Of a DNA stretch of 64,000 bases, positions 54,039 to 63,307 are shown piece after piece. A program made the position numbers and the translations under genes. The notes under the pieces are model-generated. The model saw only the letters and a program-made list of their open reading frames with translations. It made no database searches and was not told the origin of the DNA. The stretch comes from an uncultured Blautia sp. Lineage in GTDB: Bacteria > Bacillota > Clostridia > Lachnospirales > Lachnospiraceae. Location: positions 122,762 through 186,761 of the forward strand of contig CAMNTH010000005.1 of the NCBI GenBank assembly GCA_946557785.1, in the 5' to 3' direction. How positions within the stretch are numbered: the first letter of the stretch is position 1; each line of letters opens with the position of its first letter.

Positions 54039-55847
54039 ATGAAAATACATAAAAAAAGATTTCTGTTTTTACTAAAAAAGCAGTTTCTTTTCATTATTAT
54101 ATTGATGACTGTCTGTGTAACATCCATTGGTCTTTTTACCAGCGCTTTATATCAAAAAGTTCATGTTGCAGTTGTACAGGAAAATATGGAAATCTATTTT
54201 TCTCAGCTTACCCGTTCCGTTGACGCCATGTACAATACCTGCAGAAACATTGCTTATTCCTTATCCTACAGCCAACTTATCCAGGACTATCTCTTAGCAC
54301 AGACATCTATTGAAAAATACAATGCTTACGGACAGTCCTATGACCAGCTTACCAATATGATGGGGCTCTGTACTTATATTGTAGATATTGCGGTCATTTC
54401 AGCCAGGGGCAATACCGTCTCCGTATATGGTTCTGAAAAAACCTATGCCCCTTTAGATATCACCGCCTTAAAAGAGCAAAAAACCTTAAGCTCTCTTGGC
54501 AGGATTTTTGTAAAAAACAAAGAATGTCAGATTCTAGGTATGCCAGTGTACAGCCTTGAGACTCCCTATACCAGCCGGATCGGAACCTTGTTTCTGGCTA
54601 TTGATATTGATGGATTTTTCCTGGAAAATTCTGCTGACGCCAATTATATTCCTGGCTATGCCTTATCTGACAACAGCGGCAGGATGATTTATGGAGACAG
54701 GGAATTTACCAAGTCCAATGCATCTGATTTTCAGGTTAAACAGTATCCTATTGAAGAGGCAGACGGTACGCTTTACATGATGATCGACAATGATATTTTT
54801 ACAGCCGCAGGAAACCGTATTGCAACTTTGCAGCTTTTCTGTATGCTGATCCTTCTGGTGCTGTTTACTCTGATCATGCTGCATATTTACCGGCCCCTGA
54901 TCCGTTCCCTTCAAAAGCTCACGCTCTTTATGCGAAACGTAGCCACAGACAATCAGAGAAATTATAAGGATGGTATTAAAATTGACCAGGGTATTTTCGG
55001 CTCTAAAGAAATTAGTGAGATCAACAACTCCCTCAATGAAATGCTGCTCCACACTTATGAGCTGAATCATAAGATATTTGAAAATTATACACATATGTAT
55101 GAGATGGAAATGAATAATACCAAGACAGAAATCGCCTATTTAAGAAGCCAGGTAAATCCCCATTTTCTTTACAACACCTTAACCATGGTATGCGGCATGG
55201 CGGCTATGGGGAATACTGACGAGATCATCGATACGGTCAGCTCTCTTTCCCAGATTTTCCGCTACAGCATCAAAGGAAACGAGATGGTTCCTCTGGAGGA
55301 AGAACTGGAAATCGTAAAATCCTACTTAAATATCCAGTCCTACCGCTTTGGAAGCCGCTTTACCGTACGATACGAACTTGCGGAAGAATTGCTGGAATGC
55401 CTGATCCCCAAAATGGTCATTCAGCCCCTGGTGGAAAATGCCATCATTCACGGCCTAGAGCCAAGCTTGGAGCCAGGAGAACTTTTGATTGGCTGCGGAA
55501 TGAACCCGGAGCATGGGTACCTGGCCATTTGGATCTTTGACACTGGCATTGGAATGGAGCCTTCCAAGCTTTCGCAGATCCGCAAAGAACTGCAGCGCCC
55601 TGTGCACAGTGCAAACACCATCATGGACGCTTATCAGGATATGGATTCCGAGAATCATGACAGCATTGGTCTTTTAAATGTCAACAGCCGTATGGTTCTG
55701 CACTTTGGTCCAGAGTATTCCCTGATCCTGGATTCCCAGCTTGGGATCGGAACCAATATCCAGCTGCGTATTCCCTACCAAACTGCTTCACACCAATTAA
55801 GTAAACCGGAAGGAAAGCAAAACCATGTATCAGGCAATTATTATTGA
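54039..55847 (+). CDS. Sensor histidine kinase (YesM type), third system
   Basis: 602 residues. The ATG at 54039 follows AAAGGA; the frame from 54003 lacks a ribosome binding site. Membrane segments lie at about 14-36 and 263-285 with a sensor domain between. H375 is in N-P-H-F-L-Y-N, the N box is I-Q-P-L-V-E-N-A, and the G box begins D-T-G-I-G-M. The last residues overlap the start of the regulator by 23 bp. Confidence 0.93.
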   Translation: MKIHKKRFLFLLKKQFLFIIILMTVCVTSIGLFTSALYQKVHVAVVQENMEIYFSQLTRSVDAMYNTCRNIAYSLSYSQLIQDYLLAQTSIEKYNAYGQSYDQLTNMMGLCTYIVDIAVISARGNTVSVYGSEKTYAPLDITALKEQKTLSSLGRIFVKNKECQILGMPVYSLETPYTSRIGTLFLAIDIDGFFLENSADANYIPGYALSDNSGRMIYGDREFTKSNASDFQVKQYPIEEADGTLYMMIDNDIFTAAGNRIATLQLFCMLILLVLFTLIMLHIYRPLIRSLQKLTLFMRNVATDNQRNYKDGIKIDQGIFGSKEISEINNSLNEMLLHTYELNHKIFENYTHMYEMEMNNTKTEIAYLRSQVNPHFLYNTLTMVCGMAAMGNTDEIIDTVSSLSQIFRYSIKGNEMVPLEEELEIVKSYLNIQSYRFGSRFTVRYELAEELLECLIPKMVIQPLVENAIIHGLEPSLEPGELLIGCGMNPEHGYLAIWIFDTGIGMEPSKLSQIRKELQRPVHSANTIMDAYQDMDSENHDSIGLLNVNSRMVLHFGPEYSLILDSQLGIGTNIQLRIPYQTASHQLSKPEGKQNHVSGNYY

Positions 55848-56673
55848 TGATGAAAAATGGGTGATCAAAAGCTTGATCGCAACCATTTCCAATCAGAATT
55901 ATTTTGAGATTATAGGGGAATTCTACGATGGTTCCTCCGCCTATTCCTATATTAAAGCACGCAAACCAGACTTGGCATTTATAGACGTACAACTCGCCGG
56001 CATGAATGGCCTTGAGCTTCTTCAAATGGCAAAACAGGAGAAGCTTCCCACCTTGTTTATTGTTATCAGCGGCCATGCGGAGTTCGCCTATGCCCAAAAA
56101 GCCATGTTCAACAATGCGGTTGGCTACTGTTTAAAACCCTTTTCCAGAAGCGAATTGATGGATTCCATGCAAAAGGCTTATGAAATTTTGGAAAACCGTC
56201 CAGCTCCTTCCCCCTCCTCTGTTTCGGTTCCGCAAAAACAGGAGGCGCTTCCCCATTTTCCGGGAAATGAAAAAAACTTTCTTCCCCCGGAGCAGCTGGC
56301 AGTTGAAAACAAAAGCGTGCTTTCCATGCTGATTTACCTGAAAACCCATTATACAGAAGATGTTTCCATACAAGATCTGGCTGATCTGACCTCTGTCACC
56401 CCGAACTACGCCAGTCAGCTCTTTAAAGAGGAAACAGGCTTCACATTCAGCAATTACTTAACTTCTCTTCGCATCCACCAGGCGGCTTTGCTTCTTTTGC
56501 ATACAGATATGCCGATTTTTCTTGTGGCGAACCAGGTAGGATACAGAGATTATTTCTATTTTGCCAAGGTCTTTAAGCGGCTCACCGGTTTTACGCCATC
56601 CGCATACCGAAATGCCTCTGGCAGTGAAGACAGAAAGGAGAATGCCCATGAAGATTCAGAAGCGCCACGTTAA
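55825..56673 (+). CDS. AraC-type response regulator (compact), third system
   Basis: 282 residues, much shorter than the other two regulators because the middle linker is nearly absent. The receiver has D8-D9, phospho-acceptor D54 (A-F-I-D-V-Q) and C-L-K-P. A proline-rich hinge lies at about 130-140. The AraC DNA-binding domain ends in V-G-Y-R-D-Y-F-Y-F-A-K-V-F-K. It is coupled by overlap to both the kinase upstream and the binding protein downstream. The probable targets are the repeats at 53906-53961. Confidence 0.93.
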   Translation: MYQAIIIDDEKWVIKSLIATISNQNYFEIIGEFYDGSSAYSYIKARKPDLAFIDVQLAGMNGLELLQMAKQEKLPTLFIVISGHAEFAYAQKAMFNNAVGYCLKPFSRSELMDSMQKAYEILENRPAPSPSSVSVPQKQEALPHFPGNEKNFLPPEQLAVENKSVLSMLIYLKTHYTEDVSIQDLADLTSVTPNYASQLFKEETGFTFSNYLTSLRIHQAALLLLHTDMPIFLVANQVGYRDYFYFAKVFKRLTGFTPSAYRNASGSEDRKENAHEDSEAPR

Positions 56674-58240
56674 ACAAAGCCTTTTTCTTTTGACAGTTCC
56701 CCTTTTTCTCTTAGGCTGCAGCCCAAAGATAGAAACAACGGTTCCTTCAAAGGAACCTCCCAGCCAATTGTCCTTCGGGCATTGGGATATTGATCTTATG
56801 CAAAATGGCAAACAATCCGATGGACTTACCCGATATCTGGAAGAAAAATTTCATTTTAAAGCGTCTGCCCAGTCCTTTAATTGGAGCAATTATAAACAGC
56901 AGTATCAAATTCTGGCAACCACGGAGGAATTGCCGAACGTTTTCACTACTGCCCTGCTTTCCTCCAATGATGCGAAGGACAATGCGTTTTTCCACAAGCT
57001 GGTGGAAAATCACTCTATTCAAATGCTGCCGGACGATCTCTCCAACTACCCCCATTTGGAAGAGCTTATCCACAGCTTCCCCTCCCTGCGTCATGAGGAT
57101 GGCCACTATTATGCCATTCCTCATCCGCTGTTTGACGAAACCATCCTGTCTTCTTCTGACGCAGCTATGATGGTACGCAGAGACTGGATGGAAACATTAG
57201 GCTTTCAGGATCCACAATGTCCCCAGGATTTTTTGGAGATGACCGCAGCCTTTGCCAAAGAGGACCCGGACGGAAACGGCATAGGCGATACTCTGGGATA
57301 CAATGTGAACGCTCTGTCCGCCCTTGGAAAATGGGTGATGCTTGGAATTGCCCCGAACTGCAACACCTACTCCTGGGTTGAAGATACTGACGGCGTATAC
57401 CGGCCTTCCTGGTGTACCGATGATTTCCGTGATGTAGTGGTCTATTACCGTGATCTTTTTACAGCAGGAAGTCTGGATCCTCAATTCTATGCCAAAAATT
57501 CTGCCGCTGTCCTGGAGGATTTTTGTTCCGGAAGACTGGGTGCTTTGGAATATAAATCCTCTGCTTCCTCCATTCAGGAACTTGAAAGCATGTGGAATGC
57601 AAGAAACGAAAAGCCTTTTTCGGAATGTGTAGATGTGCTTCCTATTTTTCCGGCTCCAGACGGCAAACGCTACTGCAATTCCAGCGGCTCTTTCTGGTCA
57701 GAAACCTATATTAGTTCCCATGTTACGAAGGAACAGCTTTCTACAATTTTAAGTTTGCTGGATTATCTCCTTTCACCAGAAGGGATATCCCTTTACCGAT
57801 ATGGGATTGAAGAAACAGATTACACAAAAAATGCGGACGGCACATTTGTCTCTCTCTTGTCAGAATCTGACATATCCCAAAAGTCCGCTCTTATGAAAAA
57901 ATATCCATCCTGGCAGCTGTGGTCCAATCTGGGAGGCCATGGCTGGCACCGGAAAGATTTTGAAAACACAGAAGAATCCCGTTTTCTTTATGGGGAAGCA
58001 AGCGTCCATCTGGCACAAAAAGCCCTGGATTTTTGTGAAAATAATACGTTTCCTCTGGAACGTCCCTATGACTTTATCAGCATTCCAAAGGAAGATTCCA
58101 GCTTTAACAGCGATGCTTTTCAGAGCTTTGTGAAATGTATCCTTGGAACAGAGGATCCTCTTGTGATGTGGGATGCAGCCCTTGAACAGCTTTATGACAA
58201 GGGATTAGAAGAATACATCCTCCGGCAGAATCCGAAATGA
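56648..58240 (+). CDS. Lipoprotein sugar-binding protein linked to the two-component genes
   Basis: 530 residues. It starts at 56648 behind GAAAGGAG, overlapping the regulator by 26 bp. The signal ends in F-L-L-G-C, a true lipobox, unlike the three other binding proteins here. The body is of the long LplA type with an acidic D-P-D-G-N-G-I-G-D loop. There are no permease genes in its own operon. It may feed importer 3, or present ligand to the kinase encoded just upstream. Confidence 0.9.
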   Translation: MKIQKRHVKQSLFLLTVPLFLLGCSPKIETTVPSKEPPSQLSFGHWDIDLMQNGKQSDGLTRYLEEKFHFKASAQSFNWSNYKQQYQILATTEELPNVFTTALLSSNDAKDNAFFHKLVENHSIQMLPDDLSNYPHLEELIHSFPSLRHEDGHYYAIPHPLFDETILSSSDAAMMVRRDWMETLGFQDPQCPQDFLEMTAAFAKEDPDGNGIGDTLGYNVNALSALGKWVMLGIAPNCNTYSWVEDTDGVYRPSWCTDDFRDVVVYYRDLFTAGSLDPQFYAKNSAAVLEDFCSGRLGALEYKSSASSIQELESMWNARNEKPFSECVDVLPIFPAPDGKRYCNSSGSFWSETYISSHVTKEQLSTILSLLDYLLSPEGISLYRYGIEETDYTKNADGTFVSLLSESDISQKSALMKKYPSWQLWSNLGGHGWHRKDFENTEESRFLYGEASVHLAQKALDFCENNTFPLERPYDFISIPKEDSSFNSDAFQSFVKCILGTEDPLVMWDAALEQLYDKGLEEYILRQNPK

Positions 58241-58273
58241 CAACCATCTATCCCTTATGAAAGGAGAAACATT

Positions 58274-59662
58274 ATGCACGGAATTACACTTACCAAACGA
58301 CCTGCAGACTGGGAAATCCTTCAGCAAATCCATGGTTCTGCTAAGATCCTCCTGGAAGGAACCTTCCAGGTTCATCCCGCCGCCATTCAAGTAGGAGTCA
58401 AAAAAGTACGGCCTCTGGTTCGTATCTTAAAAGAAGAAGATAATTCTCAGGTTATTCCCTGGACAGAAATGGATCATTATGTACAGAAAGACTTTTCCGG
58501 AAGCTTTTCCCATACTCTCTCTGTCCCACAAGGCGGCCTCTATCGGCTGGAGACTTCTTTGGAAACCCAAAGTACCCTCCCGGAAGTTACCTGGCTATAC
58601 CGGGGAGATTGTTCCCTGCACTTTGGCGTTGGAAATCTCTTTCTTATCGCCGGACAATCCAATTCCGCAGGTCACGCCTGGGACGCCGCTATGGATCCCC
58701 CAGTTCCCGGAGTGCATCTTTTCCGAAACAGAAACTGCTGGGATATGGCATGTCACCCTATGAATGAAAGCACTGACGCCGGGTCTCTGGCAAACGAAGA
58801 AATGGGAATTCCTGGAATTTCTCCCTATCTTGCCTTTGGAAAAGGCTTTATGGAACTTTCCCATTGCCCGGTAGGCTTTATACAGACTGCTCTTGGCGGT
58901 TCTTCTATGAAACAATGGCTGCCCCCTTCCGGAGAGCTTTATCAAAATCTACTGGACAAAATCCAGCTGACCAAAGGCCTGTATGCCGGGGTTCTCTGGT
59001 ACCAGGGCTGTTCCGACGCAGACCCTGAGAACGCCCCTCTGTATGAAGAGCGGTTCGATCATTTTGTAAAAGAGCTTCGATCAGCCCTTGGCTATGAAAT
59101 TCCGTTTTTCACTATTCAGCTCAACCGGCAGATCGGCGGCCTTCACGACGACTGCTGGGGGATGATCCGGGAGGCTCAACGAAGGGCCGCTTTTACCATC
59201 CCCTCCCTGTATGTACTGCCTACCACAAATTGTCCCCTCTCCGATGGCATTCATAACAGTGCCCACGGAAACGTCCTGTTAGGTGAGAAGCTTGCAAAAC
59301 TCTGCGGCTATATTTTATACGAAACTGCCTCTTATGGCGCTCCAACCCTGCAAAAAATTGAGCTGGAAAGGGACAACTGCCTGAAACTAACCTTCGCAAA
59401 CGTGGCTTTAGGTTTTGTGATCTACTCCACCCTTGGCAGGGAAGGCGGCTTTACACTTACAGATGGGCAAGGGGAAATCCCTATTGAGCGGCTTCTTCAT
59501 ACCCGTCAGGACGGCCCTTCCATCCGTCTTCTTCTAAAGAGGACGCCCCAAAAAGATGCCCTTTTATCCTTTTGTTTCCAGGCTGATCCTGTGAAGCTCC
59601 CGCCGGTAGACGAGGTAACTTATCTGCCGCCTCTCTCTTTTTATAAGCTTCCTGTTTTCTAA
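58274..59662 (+). CDS. SGNH carbohydrate O-acetylesterase (sialate O-acetylesterase-like)
   Basis: 462 residues, start behind AAAGGAG. Catalytic serine in I-A-G-Q-S-N-S-A-G-H (about residue 128), then T-A-L-G-G-S-S, L-W-Y-Q-G-C-S-D-A and the aspartate/histidine pair in D-G-I-H-N-S-A-H-G. These are the blocks of the SASA/CE6-type esterases. No signal peptide is visible, which suggests action on imported oligosaccharides. It would remove acetyl groups before the glycosidases act. It is followed 41 bp later by the fucosidase. Confidence 0.85.
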   Translation: MHGITLTKRPADWEILQQIHGSAKILLEGTFQVHPAAIQVGVKKVRPLVRILKEEDNSQVIPWTEMDHYVQKDFSGSFSHTLSVPQGGLYRLETSLETQSTLPEVTWLYRGDCSLHFGVGNLFLIAGQSNSAGHAWDAAMDPPVPGVHLFRNRNCWDMACHPMNESTDAGSLANEEMGIPGISPYLAFGKGFMELSHCPVGFIQTALGGSSMKQWLPPSGELYQNLLDKIQLTKGLYAGVLWYQGCSDADPENAPLYEERFDHFVKELRSALGYEIPFFTIQLNRQIGGLHDDCWGMIREAQRRAAFTIPSLYVLPTTNCPLSDGIHNSAHGNVLLGEKLAKLCGYILYETASYGAPTLQKIELERDNCLKLTFANVALGFVIYSTLGREGGFTLTDGQGEIPIERLLHTRQDGPSIRLLLKRTPQKDALLSFCFQADPVKLPPVDEVTYLPPLSFYKLPVF

Positions 59663-59703
59663 ATAACAAAAATACAACCTCCAAAAGAAAGGAATAGAAA
59701 ACT

Positions 59704-61140
59704 ATGAATGAACAATTTACCTGCAGTTGGCAGTCCATCAAACACGATACCCCTCCATGGTTCGCAGATGCTAAATTCGGCCTTTTTTTCCACTGGGGAC
59801 CCTACAGCGTCCCGGCATTTAAGGACGAATGGTACTCCCGGAACATGTACTGCAAAGGGCTTCCCCACAATCTTCATCATGAAGAGACCTACGGTTCTTT
59901 AAAGGATTTCGGCTATAAAGATTTTTATCCCATGTTTACAGGGGACAAATTTGACCCGGACGCCTGGGCAGATCTGGCAGTCCGTTCCGGCGCACGCTAC
60001 GCAGGTCCCGTCTCTGAACACTGCGATAACTTTTCCCTCTGGGATAGCCGGGTAAACCCTGTAAATAGTATAAATTACGGTCCCAAAAGAGATATTGTAG
60101 GGGAATGCTTTCAGGCGTTTGAAAAAAGAGGAATCAAAACCCTGGCCACCTTCCATCATCAATGGCTCTGGGGATGGTTCATGTCCACAGACAACGAAGC
60201 CGATGTATACAAACCAGAAAATGAGCTTTACTATGGACCCGCCCTGCCTTTAGAAACCAATCGCTATGAACCTTACCGTTATCCTGACAAGGCATTTTGT
60301 ACTACCTGGCGGAAAAAAGTTGAAGAAGTTGTTGAAAAATACAGTCCCGATGCCCTTTACTTTGACGGTCGCACCTTTATCATTCAGGAGGAAGACCGCT
60401 TCCGCATGGCAGAGCATTATTACCGCCATATGAAAAACGGGATCATTACCTATAAATTAGAAGACTTTCCAAAAAACCTGGGGGTACTGGATGTGGAAAG
60501 AGGCCGTTTTTCCGCTCCCAAGCCCTTTGTCTGGCAGGTAGACGACCGTCTCGAGGACAACATTACCTGGTGTATTGTCCAGAATCCCAAATACCGTCCG
60601 GCTTCTGCGATTATTCAGCAGCTCTGCGATACGGTTTCCAAAAATGGAAACCTGCTTCTCAATGTAGGTCCCTGTGCAGATGGATCCTTCCACCCTGGCG
60701 CAGTGAAGGAGCTTTATGCCATCGGCGACTGGCTGAAAATAAACGGGGAAGCCATTTACGGAAGCCGTCCCTTCCGGGTATCCGGCGAAGGTCCAACAGA
60801 AATCGAGGACAGCAGCTATGATCCGGAAAAAGTTAAGCAGCAGCTTGTCACCGGACAGGAAGCCGCTTTAAAAGACTCTGTACTAACTGATCAGGATTTC
60901 CGCTTTACTGTACAAGGAGGCTTCTTATACGCCATTTCTATGGGCTGGCCCCAAAATGACTGCTGGAAAATCCGAACCCTAAAAAAGGGTATGGAGTCAA
61001 TTGAGCGCATTACTCTGCTTGGAAGCCAGGACTCTCTTTCCTTCGTGCAGACAGAAGAAGCCCTTTTCGTACAGGCTCCAAAGAAAAAAAACTGCAATCA
61101 CGCTTACACTTTGAAACTTACTCTGGCCCCCATCCGATAA
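59704..61140 (+). CDS. GH29 alpha-L-fucosidase
   Basis: 478 residues with no signal peptide. W-F-A-D-A-K-F-G-L-F-F-H-W-G near residue 20, S-E-H-C-D-N-F-S-L-W-D and the nucleophile in A-L-Y-F-D-G-R are GH29 blocks. A beta-sandwich follows the barrel, and N-G-N-L-L-L-N-V-G-P lies near residue 315. The enzyme removes terminal alpha-L-fucose. It begins behind AAAGGAA and belongs to the kinase-regulator operon. A broken URO-D-like gene follows. Confidence 0.9.
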   Translation: MNEQFTCSWQSIKHDTPPWFADAKFGLFFHWGPYSVPAFKDEWYSRNMYCKGLPHNLHHEETYGSLKDFGYKDFYPMFTGDKFDPDAWADLAVRSGARYAGPVSEHCDNFSLWDSRVNPVNSINYGPKRDIVGECFQAFEKRGIKTLATFHHQWLWGWFMSTDNEADVYKPENELYYGPALPLETNRYEPYRYPDKAFCTTWRKKVEEVVEKYSPDALYFDGRTFIIQEEDRFRMAEHYYRHMKNGIITYKLEDFPKNLGVLDVERGRFSAPKPFVWQVDDRLEDNITWCIVQNPKYRPASAIIQQLCDTVSKNGNLLLNVGPCADGSFHPGAVKELYAIGDWLKINGEAIYGSRPFRVSGEGPTEIEDSSYDPEKVKQQLVTGQEAALKDSVLTDQDFRFTVQGGFLYAISMGWPQNDCWKIRTLKKGMESIERITLLGSQDSLSFVQTEEALFVQAPKKKNCNHAYTLKLTLAPIR

Positions 61141-61178
61141 GGATGGGGAACCCACTCACTTTAAGGAGGTATTTCCAT

Positions 61179-61508
61179 ATGAACAGTATTGAACGCTTTT
61201 ATGCCACAATCAACCGTGAGAAAACAGATCGGCCAGCCGCCTGGCTCGGTATGCCGGACATTCACGCTCAGCCAGCCTTATTTGCCCATTATTGAGTAAA
61301 ATATGGTACGTTGTTTCGTAATTCCTGGCTGCCGCAAATTAATGGAACAGGCTCACAGCTATGGCTTAAAGGTAATCTATCATTCCTGCGGCTCCATCGT
61401 GGATATAATTCCCGATCTTATTGCTGCCGGTGTTGATGCCATTCATTCTATTCAGGCTCTTTCCTTTAAAGCGATCCAAAAGCAAATAGACCACTGGGAA
61501 TTTGTTAA
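61179..61508 (+). pseudogene. Broken URO-D superfamily gene
   Basis: A good ribosome binding site (AAGGAGG) and ATG at 61179 start 38 codons of a normal N-terminus (N-S-I-E-R-F-Y-A-T-I-N-R-E-K). A TGA follows at 61293-61295. About 8 bp later another frame resumes with a piece from the far part of the family: L-M-E-Q-A-H-S-Y-G-L-K-V-I-Y-H-S-C-G-S. This stops matching near 61500 at the border with the GNAT gene. Roughly 200 middle residues and the C-terminus are gone. Confidence 0.85.
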
Positions 61509-61514
61509 TTGCTT

Positions 61515-62090
61515 TCATTTGGGACGATACCGCATAAAAATCTTCTCATTAAAACCTTTCTGCTTACCGTGCTTTATTGGAATACGCTTAAATTCCTCAA
61601 ACCCGATACTCGTATAACATTTAATAGCATTATTATTTATATCAGTAACATCAAGCACAAAATCTTGATAATTTGTAAGCAACATACTTTCTTTAAGCAT
61701 AGTTGCCGCAATGCCTTGTCTGCGGTATTTTTTTCGTACTGTTACAAATTCTATGTATCCAGTCGTAATAGGAAACGCAAGTTGTTTCTCAAATTCTTCT
61801 TTCAAAACGAAAGTGCCAATAACCCCTTTGAAGAATCCAAAATGTTTCTTCAAAGATAATTTTTCTGCTCTTGCAGCTCTGCCATTGCAATCAGAAATTG
61901 CCAACACTCCCGCAATATTTCCCTTTATTTCTGCTACATAAAATCTTTCTATATTTAATCCCATTGTGATAGCATCTGCCACTTTTTGATTATCTTTACA
62001 TAATATTGAAAAATCCTTTTCAAATCCTTCTGCAATACATAAAGCTACATTATTACGGTCTGTTTCTTTTGCTTTCCTTATATGTACCAT
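61515..62090 (-). CDS. GNAT-family N-acetyltransferase
   Basis: 191 residues. The acetyl-CoA loop is V-R-K-K-Y-R-R-Q-G-I-A-A-T-M near residue 118, and motif B N-N-A-I-K-C-Y-T-S-I-G-F-E is present. The start follows GAGGATATACGAAA. It is clearly more AT-rich than the glycan genes to its left. Its stop lies exactly where the URO-D remnant loses similarity, so it probably came in with the event that broke that gene. Substrate unknown. Confidence 0.88.
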   Translation of the reverse strand: MVHIRKAKETDRNNVALCIAEGFEKDFSILCKDNQKVADAITMGLNIERFYVAEIKGNIAGVLAISDCNGRAARAEKLSLKKHFGFFKGVIGTFVLKEEFEKQLAFPITTGYIEFVTVRKKYRRQGIAATMLKESMLLTNYQDFVLDVTDINNNAIKCYTSIGFEEFKRIPIKHGKQKGFNEKIFMRYRPK

Positions 62091-62193
62091 TTTCGTATAT
62101 CCTCTATAATTGTTTTAAATTATTCATCAAACTTCTATTTGTACCAATCATACATAACATTTGCCCATAGTAAATTCTCTGTAACTTCAGCAA

Positions 62194-62523
62194 CTATACA
62201 AGCAGATTCTCATCTCCCCAAGATTTCATATAATCGAGGACAGATAAAAAACTCTTCCCAAGATTTGTTAAAGTATACTCCACCCGTGGAGGCACTTCAC
62301 AAAAATCATGCCGGATAATGAATCCATCTGCTTCCAATTCCCGGAGCTGCTTCGTAAGAGAGCTTTCTGTAATTTCCCCTATCTGACGACGAAGTTTCCC
62401 AAAGCGCCGGACATCACACTTCCCGATATACCAAAGAATCTCAATCTTATATTTTCCTCCCAGTAATTTCTGCACCATAGAAATCGTCCTGCAGCGGTTC
62501 GCTGCTTCTTCCGATTTTCTCAT
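62194..62523 (-). CDS. HxlR-family transcriptional regulator
   Basis: 109 residues. The ATG at 62523 follows GGAAGGAG; an open frame from 62550 has no added domain. The winged helix reads L-L-G-G-K-Y-K-I-E-I-L-W-Y-I-G and F-G-K-L-R-R-Q-I-G-E-I-T-E-S-S-L-T-K-Q-L. It is typical in size for HxlR/YodB/MarR-like DUF24 proteins. One cysteine lies near the start (R-C-R-T, before the helix), the place where redox-sensing members carry their sensor cysteine. It is divergent from the truncated radical SAM gene. Confidence 0.92.
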   Translation of the reverse strand: MRKSEEAANRCRTISMVQKLLGGKYKIEILWYIGKCDVRRFGKLRRQIGEITESSLTKQLRELEADGFIIRHDFCEVPPRVEYTLTNLGKSFLSVLDYMKSWGDENLLV

Positions 62524-62575
62524 TTCCCCATCTCCTTCCCTCATCATCATACCCTATTCTATATCAAAATAAAAG

Positions 62576-62597
62576 GTACTGTAAAAAAGTACAGTAC
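62576..62597. promoter_or_regulatory. Probable HxlR operator
   Basis: GTACTGTA and TACAGTAC form a perfect 8-bp inverted repeat with a 6-bp A-rich centre. HxlR/YodB-type regulators bind TACT-n-AGTA palindromes of this kind. It lies between the divergent HxlR and radical SAM genes. Confidence 0.75.
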
Positions 62598-62619
62598 TTT
62601 TCTTTTTGCTGTGCTTTGC

Positions 62620-62673
62620 TATAATCATCCTAACGGGACAGTAATGTACAGGTTTGCCTCGTTGCCTGTACAT
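62620..62673 (+). promoter_or_regulatory. Extended -10 and leader hairpin of the radical SAM gene
   Basis: TGC-TATAAT (hexamer 62620-62625) is an extended -10 box. Downstream, ATGTACAGG (62644-62652) and CCTGTACAT (62665-62673) form a perfect 9-bp stem with a 12-base loop in the presumed leader. The stem has no T-tract after it. It could also be a second operator, as it contains GTAC-type half-sites. Confidence 0.55.
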
Positions 62674-62701
62674 AATCTTAATTTAATCTGAGGTGGTTAT
62701 C

Positions 62702-63211
62702 ATGCATTACACAGGAACAATCTGGCGTCCGCCCTATGAAGCAGACTCGCTTCTGCTGGAAGTCACAGTGGGCTGCACCCATCACAAGTGCAAGTTCTGT
62801 ACCCTGTACAGCGATTTGCCATTCAAATTCAGAATGTCGCCTATAGAAGACATTGAAAGTAACTTGCTGGAAGCACAAGTTCTGCATACAAATCCCTATT
62901 CCAAGATGTTGACACGACTGCAGGGAAAAGAAAATCCAGAACTAATTCAGCGTGTTTTCCTAACCGGAGCCAACCCGTTTGTTCTGAAAACAGAAAAGTT
63001 GCTCGAAATTGCATCATTTATCCATAAATATTTTCCCTCTGTTAATTCCATTGGCTGTTTTGCCCGCATTACAGATTCTGTAAACAAGACAGATGAAGAT
63101 TTAATCCGGCTCCGTCATGCCGATTACAACGGGCTGACCATCGGCGTAGAAACGGGAGACGATGCAGCACTGGCCTTTATGCGTAAAGGCAAAGCGGATA
63201 AAGAGCTTTAA
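62702..63211 (+). pseudogene. Truncated radical SAM protein gene
   Basis: 169 codons starting at an ATG behind GAGGTGG. The iron-sulfur motif is C-T-H-H-K-C-K-F-C, a C-x4-C-x2-C form known in a COG1032-like branch. R-V-F-L-T-G-A-N-P-F and G-L-T-I-G-V-E-T-G-D-D fit the first half of the radical SAM barrel. The frame ends at M-R-K-G-K-A-D-K-E-L, where family members continue for over 100 residues. No continuation is seen in other frames downstream. The protein is probably inactive. Confidence 0.75.
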
Positions 63212-63307
63212 TGCGTGTTCGGGTTTCTTGACCTCTGTAAAGTTCCATTAGAGAACATATAGCAAAACACCCTCATATCCGAAAATACAAGGGCATTCGC
63301 TAAACTG

